From Streptomyces monashensis (GTDB lineage: Bacteria; Actinomycetota; Actinomycetes; Streptomycetales; Streptomycetaceae): 37,564 bases of DNA. Below, piece by piece: positions 7,585-18,283 of the stretch. The stretch spans positions 1 through 37,564 of the forward strand of contig NZ_MLYO01000008.1 of assembly GCF_001866665.1 (NCBI RefSeq). Reading direction: 5' to 3'. The notes below the pieces were generated by a model. It saw nothing but the letters and a program-made list of their open reading frames with translations. It did not search any database and was not told the DNA's origin. Made by a program: the position numbers and the translations under genes. Each line of letters opens with the position of its first letter. Within the stretch, counting starts at the first letter, position 1.

Positions 7585-8391
7585 TTAGAGGCGCCGCCAG
7601 CTCCAGGTCGTCGATGCCTCCAGCGGGTCCACGGGGGTGACCAGGCGCGCGGCGGTGTTCAGGCCGTTGGGCGGGCCGGTCTGCGGTTCCACGCACACGG
7701 CCTCGGCCTGCTCGTCGTAGACGACGACCCACTCCTCGCGGCTGGTCACCCGCAGCTCCAGCCGGCCGGGCCAGGTGAGGGTCACGTCGACGCCGCCGGG
7801 CATGCCGAAGCAGTCGTCCCAGGGGCCGGGCGTGCGGTCGACGCGCTTTCCGGTGGGCAGGTGGTCCGCGCCGCGCTCCTCCTGCCAGGCGGGCTCGAAG
7901 GCGAGGACCGCGTCCGTGCCGGCCGCGCCGTCCTCGCCCGCGAGGGTCCGGTTGAACCAGGGGTGCCAGCCGATCTGCGCCGGGAAGGAGTCCGCCGTCG
8001 CCTCGACGCCCGCCGTCAGGGTCAGGCTGTCCTCGGCGAGCTCCACGAGCTGGGTGACCCGGCCGGGGTAGGGCCAGGGGTCGACCAGGTCGTACGTGAT
8101 CGCCGCCGTGTTCTCCGTGGCCTTGGCGACGCTCCAGGCGCCGTCGCGGGCGGTGCCGTGGATGGCGTGCGGCGGGGAGTTGAGCGGCATCTGGTGGACG
8201 GTCCCGCCGTCCAGGAAGCGGCCCTCCCTGATCCGGCCGCACCAGGGGATCATCGGGAAGCAGCCGAAGCGGTCCCCCTGGCGGAGCAGTTCCATGGAGC
8301 CGACCTTGAGGCCGCTGATACGGCCGCCGTTGGCAGGGCTGATGCGTACCTGGGCGTCGCCCGCTGTCAGCGTGATGTCTTCGTTACTCAC
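7585..8391 (-). CDS. Aldose 1-epimerase family protein
   Basis: The 268-residue cytosolic protein has a galactose-mutarotase (beta-sandwich) pattern: ISPANGGRISGLKV, CGRIREGRF, the conserved His in PPHAIHG (73-79) and the second His in GWHPWF (141-146). Late acidic residues (VVYDEQAEAVCVEPQTGPPNG) carry the candidate catalytic Glu. Members interconvert anomers of hexoses or hexose-6-phosphates; the exact sugar is not clear. It is the upstream partner of pyrE (10-nt gap), a pairing that I read as shared transcription rather than shared pathway. Confidence 0.88.
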   Translation of the reverse strand: MSNEDITLTAGDAQVRISPANGGRISGLKVGSMELLRQGDRFGCFPMIPWCGRIREGRFLDGGTVHQMPLNSPPHAIHGTARDGAWSVAKATENTAAITYDLVDPWPYPGRVTQLVELAEDSLTLTAGVEATADSFPAQIGWHPWFNRTLAGEDGAAGTDAVLAFEPAWQEERGADHLPTGKRVDRTPGPWDDCFGMPGGVDVTLTWPGRLELRVTSREEWVVVYDEQAEAVCVEPQTGPPNGLNTAARLVTPVDPLEASTTWSWRRL

Positions 8392-8431
8392 GGGATGACA
8401 GTACTGGGCGCCGCTCCGGGGCCCGCCGGGC

Positions 8432-9238
8432 TCACCGGCGTCTGCGCAGCGCCCTGGTCACGACGATCGCCGACGCCACGGCCAGCGCCGCCGCCGGGGC
8501 CGCCCAGCGCAGGGCCTGGTTGCCCGTGACCGTCTGGGGGGCCGGGACCGGGGCGTAGCGGCCGCGCGGCGGGGCGTGGTCGACCTCCTCGGCGCTGCGG
8601 CCGATCATCGTGCGGCGGGCGTGCGCGGCCTCGGCGGGCGGTTCGCCGGTGTCGGCGAAGTCCTCCGCCAGGCGGTCCGCCTCGGGGTCCAGGGACGGCG
8701 GCGGCACCTCCGTGTCGAAGACCGAGGTGTGCCCGGCGTCGGCCTCGGCCTCGGCTTCGGTCCCGGCTCCGGGCTCCCGCCCCTCCGGCTCCGGCTCCCC
8801 CGCACAGACCTCTTCCTCCCGCTCCGCCCCCAGGTTCTCCACAAAGCGGCCGAGCAGGCGCGTGGCCGCCGCACTCACCGCGTCCGCGGGGAGTTCCGCG
8901 ATCCGGCCGGCCGCGTCCGCCGTGCCCTCGGCCGTGACCGTCGTACCGCCCTCGGTGTCCGCGAGGCGCAGGGTGAGGGCGAGTGTCACGGTGCCGGTGC
9001 CGCGGGCCTCGGTGGCGTCGCCCGCCATGTCGTACCCGCCGTCCTCGCGGGGCGTGATCCGGACCGTCCCGCGGTAGGTGACGGAGTGTCCGCCGACGCG
9101 CAGTTTCAGGCGGCCGGCGACGGGTTCGGCACCGGCGTCCTGCTGAAGGCCGGGGATCGCGCGGGCGACACGCGCGGGGTCGGCCAGCGCGGCCCGCAGT
9201 CGCTCGGCGGGGACCGGAACGAAGACCTGGTGCTCCAT
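8432..9238 (-). CDS. CoxG-like SRPBCC protein with C-terminal membrane anchor
   Basis: The product has 268 residues. The first 150 fit the CoxG/polyketide-cyclase-like SRPBCC fold: FVPVPAERLRAALADPARVARAIPGL, VTYRGTVRITP, and a long C-terminal helix DAVSAAATRLLGRFVENL. Then comes an acidic, low-complexity linker (about 155-235) and a single hydrophobic segment WAAPAAALAVASAIVVTRAL followed by RRRR, so the domain should sit on the cytosolic face of the membrane as a tail-anchored protein. CoxG recruits carbon-monoxide dehydrogenase to membranes, but no CODH gene is seen nearby, so its partner is unknown. The ATG at 9238 has only a weak ribosome binding site. Confidence 0.8.
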   Translation of the reverse strand: MEHQVFVPVPAERLRAALADPARVARAIPGLQQDAGAEPVAGRLKLRVGGHSVTYRGTVRITPREDGGYDMAGDATEARGTGTVTLALTLRLADTEGGTTVTAEGTADAAGRIAELPADAVSAAATRLLGRFVENLGAEREEEVCAGEPEPEGREPGAGTEAEAEADAGHTSVFDTEVPPPSLDPEADRLAEDFADTGEPPAEAAHARRTMIGRSAEEVDHAPPRGRYAPVPAPQTVTGNQALRWAAPAAALAVASAIVVTRALRRRR

Positions 9239-9305
9239 GTCGGCTGAGCCTACCCACGCATGGCCGGAACGTACCCTCGCAGCGCGGTCCCGGCCCGCGC
9301 CGCCG

Positions 9306-10949
9306 TCAGTAGCGCGGATGCACCAGCGTCGACGCCGGCAGACCGGGGATCCGGGTGCGCCGGGCCGCCACCGCGTCCGCCGTGAGCCCGGTCTGGGTCA
9401 GGGTGCGCGGCGCGTCGCGGTCCAGGCGCAGCGGCGGCGGGGCGGCGGGGGCCGGGGCGGCCAGCAGGAAGCCCCAGTCGTGCGGGGCGCGGGAGGCGCC
9501 GGCGGCCGAGCGGTCGGGGCCTGCCGCGAAGCCGGAGTCGTGGCCGAGGACCCGGTAGGCGGAGGTGGCGAAGCCGGCCGCGCGGAGCGTCGCGGCGACC
9601 GTCCAGAAGACGCGGGGGCGGCTGGTGACCGCTCCGGCGTGGACGACGAGCCGGCCGCCGGGGGCGAGGACGCGGCGGGCGAGGCCGTAGAACTCCTGGG
9701 AGTACAGCTTGGCGCCGGCGGTGATGCCGGGGTCGGGCAGGTCGGCGATCACGGCGTCGTACGCCGCCGGGGGCGCCCCGCGCAGCCAGTCGAAGGCGTC
9801 GGCCGTGGCGACGTGGACACGTGGGTCGTCGTAGGCGTGGCCGTTGGCCGCGGCGAGGCCGGGGTCGTGGCGGGCCAGCCGGACCAGGCCCGGGTCGATC
9901 TCCACGACGTCGACCCGGCGCACCCCGCGCTCGTCCAGCGCCTCGCGGGCGGCCATGCCGTCGCCGCCGCCGAGGATGAGCACGCGCGCGTGGGCGCCGC
10001 CGGACAGGGCGGGGTGGACGAGGGCCTCGTGGTAGCGGCGGGCGTCGCGGCCGCCGGCGCGGAGCCGGCCGTCGAGGAAGAGGTCGAGGGGCCGGCCGTG
10101 GGTGCCGCCGGCCAGGACGACCTCCTGGACGCCGGTGCGCACGGCGACCCGGACGTCCTCGCCGTAGACGGCGTGCCGGGCGGCGCGGTCGAAGTCGCCG
10201 GTGAGGGCTGCGGCGGAGGCGAGGACGCCGAGGACGGTGAGGCCGACGAGGAGCAGGGTCCAGCGGGCCCGGCGGGACAGGTCGCGCCGGAAGAGGCCGA
10301 GGACCAGGGCGCCGCCCGCGACCACGTTGACCATGCCGGTGACGAGCGCGCCGGTCAACTGGCCGAGAAACGGCAGGAGAAGGAAGGGGAAGGCCAGACC
10401 GCCGACCAGCGCGCCGACGTAGTCCGCGGCGAACAGGTCGGCGACCGCGCCGCCCGCGTCCTGGCGGCGGATGCGCTGGATCAGCTCCATCAGCAGCGGG
10501 ACCTCGGCGCCGATGAGCAGGCCGATGGCGAGCGAGAAGGCGACCAGGAGGAAGCGGGGGCCGTCGGCCCACATCCCGCCCCAGCCGCCGGTCCAGGCGA
10601 AGACGGCGTACAGCGTCATCGCGCTGCAGCCCCCGACGAGCGCGAGGGCGATCTCGATCGCGCCGAAGCCGACGGCCGCGTGCCAGCGCAGCCGCTTGGC
10701 GGCGAGCGAGCCGATGCCCATCGCGAACACCATGACGGACAGCACGACGGAGGACTGGGTCACCGAGTCGCCGATCAAGTACGAGGCGAACGCGACGAGT
10801 TCGAGTTCGTACACGAGTCCGCAGGCCGCGCAGACGAAGACGCACACGAGGACCAGGAACCGCCCGGTCCCGGGCCGCACGGGCAGCCGGGCGGGGCCTG
10901 TCCAGTGGGGCGGGGCGCCCGGGGGCGCGGGGGCGTGCGGTTCGATCAC
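9306..10949 (-). CDS. Membrane-bound spermidine-synthase-like aminopropyltransferase
   Basis: The product has 547 residues from a GTG at 10949. The N-terminal half (about 30-250) has seven or so hydrophobic helices. The C-terminal half is a Rossmann methyltransferase-like SpeE domain: [24 protein letters not shown] (292-315), the nucleotide-binding [15 protein letters not shown] (324-338), VVEIDPGL (348-355), and DLPDP in the place of the catalytic DxxDP. The family normally transfers aminopropyl from decarboxylated SAM to putrescine, but membrane-fused members are poorly understood. The next gene upstream is DUF2617, a known neighbour of such genes in actinobacteria, often with DUF350, DUF4178 and DUF4247, which are absent here. 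Confidence 0.87.
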   Translation of the reverse strand: MIEPHAPAPPGAPPHWTGPARLPVRPGTGRFLVLVCVFVCAACGLVYELELVAFASYLIGDSVTQSSVVLSVMVFAMGIGSLAAKRLRWHAAVGFGAIEIALALVGGCSAMTLYAVFAWTGGWGGMWADGPRFLLVAFSLAIGLLIGAEVPLLMELIQRIRRQDAGGAVADLFAADYVGALVGGLAFPFLLLPFLGQLTGALVTGMVNVVAGGALVLGLFRRDLSRRARWTLLLVGLTVLGVLASAAALTGDFDRAARHAVYGEDVRVAVRTGVQEVVLAGGTHGRPLDLFLDGRLRAGGRDARRYHEALVHPALSGGAHARVLILGGGDGMAAREALDERGVRRVDVVEIDPGLVRLARHDPGLAAANGHAYDDPRVHVATADAFDWLRGAPPAAYDAVIADLPDPGITAGAKLYSQEFYGLARRVLAPGGRLVVHAGAVTSRPRVFWTVAATLRAAGFATSAYRVLGHDSGFAAGPDRSAAGASRAPHDWGFLLAAPAPAAPPPLRLDRDAPRTLTQTGLTADAVAARRTRIPGLPASTLVHPRY

Positions 10950-10988
10950 GGTGCGACGTTACGTCACGCGCTCAGCACGCTTGGTCAC

Positions 10989-11000
10989 CCACACGTGTGG
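10989..11000. repeat. 12-bp perfect palindrome upstream of the SpeE-like gene
   Basis: CCACACGTGTGG is a perfect palindrome in the 88-nt gap between DUF2617 and the SpeE-like gene, 40 nt upstream of the GTG start. It could be an operator. A TAACGT hexamer ends 6 nt before that GTG, so the gene may have its own leaderless promoter next to it. Confidence 0.4.
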
Positions 11001-11037
11001 ATCTGGGGCGAGTTGGGACCGATCATGTTTATCCGCC

Positions 11038-11559
11038 TCACGCGGTCGGCGTCGTCACCCGCACGCCCACGCGCGTGCGGGTGGCCACCAACTGGCCGTC
11101 CTGCGGGTAGGCGTGCCAGGTCCGCCAGTGCACCTGGCCCTCGTGCCGCTGCGCGAGCATCGCGGTGAACGCGTGCGGGCTGCCCGGGAAGACGCCCGCG
11201 AGGCCGTGCGGATGGTCCGAGACGAGAGCGAGCAACTCCTGTGCGCGGCCCGCGAACGAGCCCGGCGTGAGCAGTTCGACGCGGGCGGCGAACTCGTACT
11301 CCCAGTCGCCGACGCGTTTGGCGACGCCGAGCGGCAGCGGGGTGCTGGAACCGGGGATGCACGCGACCGTCTCCGAACAACTGCCGTGCTCCTCCTCCAG
11401 CAGCACCTGGTGGGACGCGCCGAGCAGTCTCAACTGGAGCTGGGCGCCGGTCAGTTCGAGGTCGAGTGTGGCCAGGGCAGGCAGCGGCTCGCGCCCCAGG
11501 GTCCAGGCGAGGTCGGCGGCGCGCGTATCGGTGTAGGAGGTGTTCAGGGTCGTGAGCAT
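11038..11559 (-). CDS. DUF2617 family protein
   Basis: The 173-residue soluble protein is recognised as DUF2617 by its opening MLTTLNTSYTDTRAADLAWTLG and by the segments LGASHQVLLE, SCSETVACIP, YEFAARVELL and WRTWHAYPQ. The fold appears mostly beta. Function unknown. A GGAG ribosome binding site lies 7 nt before the ATG. It precedes the SpeE-like membrane protein on the same strand (88 nt gap), a conserved pairing that implies a common pathway. Confidence 0.85.
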   Translation of the reverse strand: MLTTLNTSYTDTRAADLAWTLGREPLPALATLDLELTGAQLQLRLLGASHQVLLEEEHGSCSETVACIPGSSTPLPLGVAKRVGDWEYEFAARVELLTPGSFAGRAQELLALVSDHPHGLAGVFPGSPHAFTAMLAQRHEGQVHWRTWHAYPQDGQLVATRTRVGVRVTTPTA

Positions 11560-11808
11560 GGATCGGCTCCGCTAACACACGATGAGGGGGAGATCAGCCA
11601 CGTCAGCCAGGTCGGCGTCCCGGCCGCCCCGGCCGGGGGAGGGAGTCCGCGGGACGCCCGAGGGGCTGCGTTGGCGTTTTAGAGGGAATCATGAACAGAG
11701 CAGCCACCACAGCGTTTTTACCCAACTTCGTGGGGTTTCCATCCCTCAGAGGGCTCCACTGCTCAACTGTTCAACCATGGCGTACGCCTGGCGCGCGCGG
11801 ACAACGGC

Positions 11809-11845
11809 CGGGCGCCCGTCGGCTGCCTTCGCCGACGGGCGCCCG
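11809..11845 (-). terminator. 15-bp perfect terminator hairpin
   Basis: CGGGCGCCCGTCGGC (11809-11823) and GCCGACGGGCGCCCG (11831-11845) are perfect complements with a 7-nt loop. It lies about 100 nt past the stop of the Cys/His-rich small protein gene, on whose transcript it would act. Confidence 0.75.
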
Positions 11846-11865
11846 TGGTGCGCACCGGAGGGGTT

Positions 11866-11918
11866 CCCCCGTATTCCCCCGGAATCCCCCGCGATCCCCC
11901 CGGAACTGCGTTCCCCCC
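11866..11918 (-). repeat. Periodic C/G tracts, possible G-quadruplex in the 3' untranslated RNA
   Basis: C runs at 11866-11870, 11876-11880, 11886-11890, 11896-11901 and 11913-11918 give, on the minus strand, five runs of five or six G. Four of them are separated by exactly five bases. The tract lies between the stop codon at 11947 and the terminator hairpin. Confidence 0.5.
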
Positions 11919-11946
11919 GTAACCCGGGAAGCTCAGCTGCCCCGTG

Positions 11947-12276
11947 TCAGCTGCCTCCCCCGCATCCGCCCCCGCCGCACGAGGAGCCCCCGCCGCAGGA
12001 GTGCCCGCCCCCGCAGGAGTGGTGGCCGCCGCCGCACGAGTGGTGGCCGCCGTGGTGTCCGCCGTGGCTTCCCGAGGACGACGAACCCGAGTCACCGGCC
12101 CACCAGCTCGCGCCGCCCGCGTAACCGGCCGAGGACGACGACGAGCCGATCGACCGGGACCGGCCGCCGCGCTTGCCGAACGACACCTGCGCCCGCCGGC
12201 TCCTGGCCCGGCTCCGCAGCGCCCCTACGGTCATGAACCCGACGACTGCCAGCACGACCACGATGACGATGCCCAT
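11947..12276 (-). CDS. Small membrane protein with Ser-rich linker and Cys/His/Gly tail
   Basis: The product has 109 residues from an ATG at 12276 with a GAGG ribosome binding site 9 nt upstream. Residues 2-18 (GIVIVVVLAVVGFMTVG) form one transmembrane helix, followed by a strongly basic stretch (RSRARSRRAQ) and a Ser-rich linker. The last 40 residues contain eight His and five Cys in repeated HGGHH and SCGGG units. This pattern could bind metal ions. The reading frame, ribosome binding site and non-random tail argue for a real gene; I recognise no named family. It is divergent from the aminotransferase gene. Confidence 0.65.
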   Translation of the reverse strand: MGIVIVVVLAVVGFMTVGALRSRARSRRAQVSFGKRGGRSRSIGSSSSSAGYAGGASWWAGDSGSSSSGSHGGHHGGHHSCGGGHHSCGGGHSCGGGSSCGGGGCGGGS

Positions 12277-12384
12277 GGGCGTCACCCTCTTTCCGTTCCC
12301 CCGGGTTTTCCGTTGCCCCGCACCGGCCCCCCGTGGACCGCGGTGAACGGGGGATGCCCGGCCGCCCAGGGGCTCAAAGCAGAG

Positions 12385-12414
12385 TTGAGGAAGTCCAGAG
12401 CTTGGGCGCAGGAT
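12385..12414 (+). promoter_or_regulatory. Candidate promoter for a leaderless aminotransferase mRNA
   Basis: TTGAGG (12385-12390), 18-nt spacer, CAGGAT (12409-12414). The -10 hexamer ends 7 nt before the ATG at 12422, so transcription would begin at or next to the start codon. Confidence 0.45.
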
Positions 12415-12421
12415 GACCGGC

Positions 12422-13597
12422 ATGACCTCCACCGCGCGCCCCCACCTCAATCGCCGCCTCGCCGAGTTCGGGACGACGATCTTCGCCGAGATGTCCGCGC
12501 TCGCCACCGCGACCGGAGCGATCAACCTCGGCCAGGGCTTCCCCGACACGGACGGCCCCGAGGAGATCCGCGAGGCCGCCGTACGGGCGCTGCGCGAGGG
12601 CCGGGGCAACCAGTACCCGCCGGGCCCGGGCATCCCCGAGCTGCGCACCGCGATCGCCGCACACCAGCGGCGCCGCTACGGGCTCTCCTTCGACCCCGAC
12701 ACCGAGGTGCTGGTCACGGCCGGTGCCACGGAGGCCGTCGCGGCCTCGATGCTGGCGCTGCTGGAGCCGGGCGACGAGGTCGTGGCCCTGGAGCCGTACT
12801 ACGACTCCTACGCGGCGTCCATCGCCATGGCGGGCGGCCGCCGCGTCCCGGTGACCCTGCGCCCGGACGACACCGGCTTCCGCCTCGACCTGGACGAACT
12901 GCGCGCGGCGGTCACCGACCGCACCCGCCTCCTGCTGATCAACACCCCGCACAACCCGACCGGCACGGTCCTCACACGCGCGGAGCTGACCGCGATCGCC
13001 GAGCTGGCGGTCGAGCGGGACCTGCTGGTGGTGACCGACGAGGTCTACGAGCACCTGGTCTTCGACGACGCCGAGCACCTGCCGCTCGCCACGTTCCCGG
13101 GAATGCGCGAGCGCACGGTCACCATCGGCTCGGCCGGCAAGACGTTCTCCTTCACCGGCTGGAAGGTCGGCTGGGTGACGGGCTCGCCCGAACTGGTCGG
13201 CGCGGTGCGCTCGGTGAAGCAGTTCCTGACGTACGTCTCCTCGGGCCCCTTCCAGTACGCGGTCGCCGAGGCCCTCGCCCTCCCGGACTCGTACTTCGAG
13301 GACTTCCGCCGCTCCATGCGGACCCGCCGCGACCTGCTCGCCGAGGGCCTCACGGCGGCCGGCTTCCGGGTCTTCGCCCCGGCCGGCACGTACTTCATCA
13401 CCACCGACATCCGCCCCCTCGGCGAGAAGGACGGCTTCGCCTTCTGCCGCACCCTGCCCGAACGGGCCGGCGTGGTGGCCGTGCCGAACGCGGTCTTCTA
13501 CGACGACCGGGAGGCCGGGGCGCCGTTCGTACGGTTCGCGTTCTGCAAGAAGGAGGACGTACTGCGGGAGGCGGCGCGGCGCCTGCGCGGGATGTAG
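12422..13597 (+). CDS. Class I/II PLP-dependent aminotransferase
   Basis: The product has 391 residues from the ATG at 12422; an in-frame ATG nine bases earlier lies inside the predicted -10 box. It has fold-type I aminotransferase features: INLGQGFPDTDGP, QYPPGPGIPELR, NTPHNPTG, VVTDEVYEHL, and the Schiff-base lysine in GSAGKTFSFTGWKVGW (Lys240). The QGFPD opening and GKTFSFTGWK box resemble the kynurenine/methionine aminotransferase and actinobacterial DapC group. The amino donor and substrate cannot be fixed from sequence: N-succinyl-LL-diaminopimelate and kynurenine are both possible. It is transcribed on its own, divergent from the small Cys/His protein gene. Confidence 0.85.
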   Translation: MTSTARPHLNRRLAEFGTTIFAEMSALATATGAINLGQGFPDTDGPEEIREAAVRALREGRGNQYPPGPGIPELRTAIAAHQRRRYGLSFDPDTEVLVTAGATEAVAASMLALLEPGDEVVALEPYYDSYAASIAMAGGRRVPVTLRPDDTGFRLDLDELRAAVTDRTRLLLINTPHNPTGTVLTRAELTAIAELAVERDLLVVTDEVYEHLVFDDAEHLPLATFPGMRERTVTIGSAGKTFSFTGWKVGWVTGSPELVGAVRSVKQFLTYVSSGPFQYAVAEALALPDSYFEDFRRSMRTRRDLLAEGLTAAGFRVFAPAGTYFITTDIRPLGEKDGFAFCRTLPERAGVVAVPNAVFYDDREAGAPFVRFAFCKKEDVLREAARRLRGM

Positions 13598-13717
13598 GAA
13601 GCCCGGGCCGGGCAGCCGCGCGGAGCGTCGCGGCGGGCCCGCAGACGGGCGACGGCGGGTGGACCCTCGGCGCGTCACCGCACGGCCGAACGGCACTGTC
13701 GCGCAGGGTGCTCAGAT

Positions 13718-14893
13718 GTGACCACCGCCAGTCCCGTCCGCACCGTCAGCACCGTTCTCGCCATGCCCAGGCAGGCGCAGCGTCTCGTCGCCGTAGGTCT
13801 CTTCCTCGGTGCCCGGCTGGTCGGCGCGGCCGTGCTCACGCTGGTCGCCCAGCACGCCGGCCGGCACCCGCTCGCGCTGCTCGGGCGGTCCTGGGACTCC
13901 GTCTGGTACCTGGGCATCGCCGGGCACGGCTACGGCCACGACCTGCCCTCCCCGGCGCCGGGCGTGCACAGCGACCGCGCGTTCTTCCCGCTGTACCCGG
14001 CGCTGGTGCGGGCGCTGACCGCGGTGCTGCCGCTGGGCGGGGGCGCCGCCGGGCTGTTGGTCTCGTGGGCCGCGGCCATGGCGGCCGCCGCCGGGATCCA
14101 CGCGGTCGGCGCACGGCTGTACGGCCGGGCGACCGGGATCGCGCTGGTGCTGCTGTGGGGCCTGCTGCCGCACTCGGTGGTGCTGTCGATGGCGTACACC
14201 GAGCCGGTGCTGACCGCGCTCGCGGCCTGGGCGCTGTACGCGGTGCTGGCCGGGAACTGGCTGTGGGCGGGCGCCCTGGCGGCGCTCGCGGGGCTGGCCC
14301 GGCCGAACGGGTTCGCGGTCGCCGCGGCCGTACTGATCACGGCCGGCTGCCAGGTGTGGCGGCGGCGCGGCGACCTCTCCCGGGTTTCCCACAGGCTGTG
14401 GACGGGCGCGGCGCTCGCCCCGCTGGGCTGGACGGCGTACGTGCTGTGGGTCGGCCGCTGCGAGGGCGACCTGGCGGGCGGCTACTTCGAGGTGCAGCGG
14501 GCGTGGGGCTCGACGTTCGACTTCGGGCGGGGCTCGCTGCACTCCGTGCACGTGATACTCGCGCACGGCGGCCGGTTCGAGTTCACGATCGCGCTGCTGA
14601 CCGTGGCGGCCGGGACGGTGCTGTACGCGCTGCTCCTGCTGGACCGTGCCCCGCTGCCGCTGCTCGTGCTCAGCGGGGCGCTGCTGCTGGTCGCGCTCGG
14701 CGGGTCGGGCTTCTTCGAGTCCAAGCCGCGGTTCCTGCTGCCGGCGTTCCCGCTGCTGCTGCCGCTCGCCCGGGGCCTGGCCCAGATGGCGAAAACCCGG
14801 CCCTGGCACGCGACCGTGCTGGTCGCGACCCTGACCGGGTTCAGCTGTCTCTACGGCGCGTACCTGCTGGTGTACGCGGACGCGCCGCTGTAG
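13718..14893 (+). CDS. PIG-V-like membrane mannosyltransferase
   Basis: The 391-residue polytopic membrane protein has about nine hydrophobic segments. The signature after the first helix, WDSVWYLGIAGHGY, followed by FFPLYPALVRAL, is that of the PIG-V family (GT76-like), which uses lipid-linked mannose. AYTEPVLTALAAWALY and GLARPNGFAVAA are further family segments. Eukaryotic PIG-V acts on GPI precursors; bacterial members probably modify cell-envelope glycolipids or proteins (inference). The start is a GTG at 13718 with a distant AGGG; an ATG at 13763 is the alternative. It ends 13 nt before the convergent YbjN gene. Confidence 0.8.
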   Translation: MTTASPVRTVSTVLAMPRQAQRLVAVGLFLGARLVGAAVLTLVAQHAGRHPLALLGRSWDSVWYLGIAGHGYGHDLPSPAPGVHSDRAFFPLYPALVRALTAVLPLGGGAAGLLVSWAAAMAAAAGIHAVGARLYGRATGIALVLLWGLLPHSVVLSMAYTEPVLTALAAWALYAVLAGNWLWAGALAALAGLARPNGFAVAAAVLITAGCQVWRRRGDLSRVSHRLWTGAALAPLGWTAYVLWVGRCEGDLAGGYFEVQRAWGSTFDFGRGSLHSVHVILAHGGRFEFTIALLTVAAGTVLYALLLLDRAPLPLLVLSGALLLVALGGSGFFESKPRFLLPAFPLLLPLARGLAQMAKTRPWHATVLVATLTGFSCLYGAYLLVYADAPL

Positions 14894-14906
14894 GACCGCC
14901 GGAGGA

Positions 14907-15485
14907 CTACTCCGCGCCGTCCTCGGGCGCCTCGCCCTGCTCGCCCTGGTCCGCCTGGTCGGCGTCCGGCTCCAGGCCGAGCTGCTCGACGAGCCACTTG
15001 TCGAACTCGATCGCGGCCCGCACCCAGCTGACCGTCGAGGAGACGAAGTGGTTGATGTCGACGCCCGTGCCGATCAGCATCTGCGCCTCGCCGATGAGGC
15101 GGACGGTGCCGTCGTCGTGCGTGTGGGTGTAGACCTTGGGCCACAGGGTGCGGCGGTTCCAGTCGTCGACGGACTCCAGCAGCTGGGCCTTCTCGTCGAT
15201 CTTGTGGGGGCGGTCGTAGAAGGTCCGCACCGAGAAGACGGCCTGGTCGGCCTCCCCGCGGAACATGAAGTACGTGCGGAACTGCTCCCACGGAGCCGCG
15301 AGGTCGCCCTCCTCGTCGACGACGTACTTCAGCTCCATCTGGTCGAGGAGCTGCTTCACGAGGTCCTGATCCGGGAGGACGGGGCCGGCCGGTCCCTGGG
15401 GCTGCGGTTCGGGCTGGCCCCCGAAGTTCGGAATCGAGGACGGGTCGATGCTCACCGTGAATTTCCCTTCATTGGATTCCGCCAT
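14907..15485 (-). CDS. YbjN domain protein
   Basis: The 192-residue acidic cytosolic protein has a central YbjN domain (about 45-170): YVVDEEGDLAAPWEQFRTYFMF, VFSVRTFYDRPH, LLESVDDWNRRTLWPKVYTH, VRLIGEAQMLIGTGV and SSTVSWVRAAIEFDKWL. The fold is similar to type III secretion chaperones. It sits 74 nt downstream of clpB on the same strand, so it may share heat-induced transcription. The ATG at 15485 has a GGGGGAGG touching it; a GTG at 15455 with GAAGGG 9 nt upstream is a serious alternative start (182 residues). Ends with an acidic tail. Confidence 0.85.
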   Translation of the reverse strand: MAESNEGKFTVSIDPSSIPNFGGQPEPQPQGPAGPVLPDQDLVKQLLDQMELKYVVDEEGDLAAPWEQFRTYFMFRGEADQAVFSVRTFYDRPHKIDEKAQLLESVDDWNRRTLWPKVYTHTHDDGTVRLIGEAQMLIGTGVDINHFVSSTVSWVRAAIEFDKWLVEQLGLEPDADQADQGEQGEAPEDGAE

Positions 15486-15559
15486 CCTCCCCCATCCGGG
15501 GAGGGGGGAGGCAAGCCCCGCCGGACCCGTGTCAGCCCAGGGCCGGCATTCCCCCCTCG

Positions 15560-18166
<2,607 letters not shown>

Positions 18167-18202
18167 GTGTCCGTTCTCCTCCTGCGCGACTCTCTCTCCA
18201 GT

Positions 18203-18217
18203 GCTGACTTAGTCAGC
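18203..18217. promoter_or_regulatory. Palindrome in the clpB leader
   Basis: GCTGACT (18203-18209) and AGTCAGC (18211-18217) form a perfect 7-bp inverted repeat around one T. It lies 36 nt before the clpB start codon and 9 nt from the HAIR site, near the expected transcription start. It could be a second operator; it does not match the HAIR consensus. Confidence 0.45.
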
Positions 18218-18226
18218 GTACACAAA

Positions 18227-18247
18227 GTTGAGTCTATTCCGCTCAAG
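18227..18247. promoter_or_regulatory. HAIR operator (HspR site) between clpB and the PNPOx-like gene
   Basis: GTTGAGT-N7-GCTCAAG differs from the HAIR consensus CTTGAGT-N7-ACTCAAG at two positions. It lies 60 nt upstream of the clpB GTG and 36 nt upstream of the divergent gene. clpB is an established HspR target in Streptomyces. Confidence 0.85.
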
Positions 18248-18271
18248 GTAGGCGGGAGGCCGTACGGGGAC

Positions 18272-18277
18272 TAGGTT
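18272..18277 (+). promoter_or_regulatory. Candidate -10 box for a leaderless PNPOx-like mRNA
   Basis: TAGGTT ends 6 nt before the ATG at 18284, close to the Streptomyces -10 consensus. No good -35 is seen, the expected position (about 18248-18254) abutting the HAIR site. Confidence 0.35.
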
Positions 18278-18283
18278 GCGGGC

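Larger units (their letters stand above)
11560..11946. other. 387-bp gene-free spacer with a terminator and a C-tract repeat
   Basis: No supported gene lies between the DUF2617 start and the stop of the small Cys/His-rich protein gene. It contains a 15-bp perfect terminator hairpin (11809-11845) and a set of C5-C6 runs at 10-bp spacing (11866-11918). The remaining 11560-11760 shows no clear promoter; the open frames through it are GC-driven. Confidence 0.6.

Noticed and set aside
11944..15132. Very long plus-strand open frame of 1062 codons
   Set aside because: A GC-driven shadow of the aminotransferase and mannosyltransferase frames; Arg/Pro/Gly-rich without domain features.
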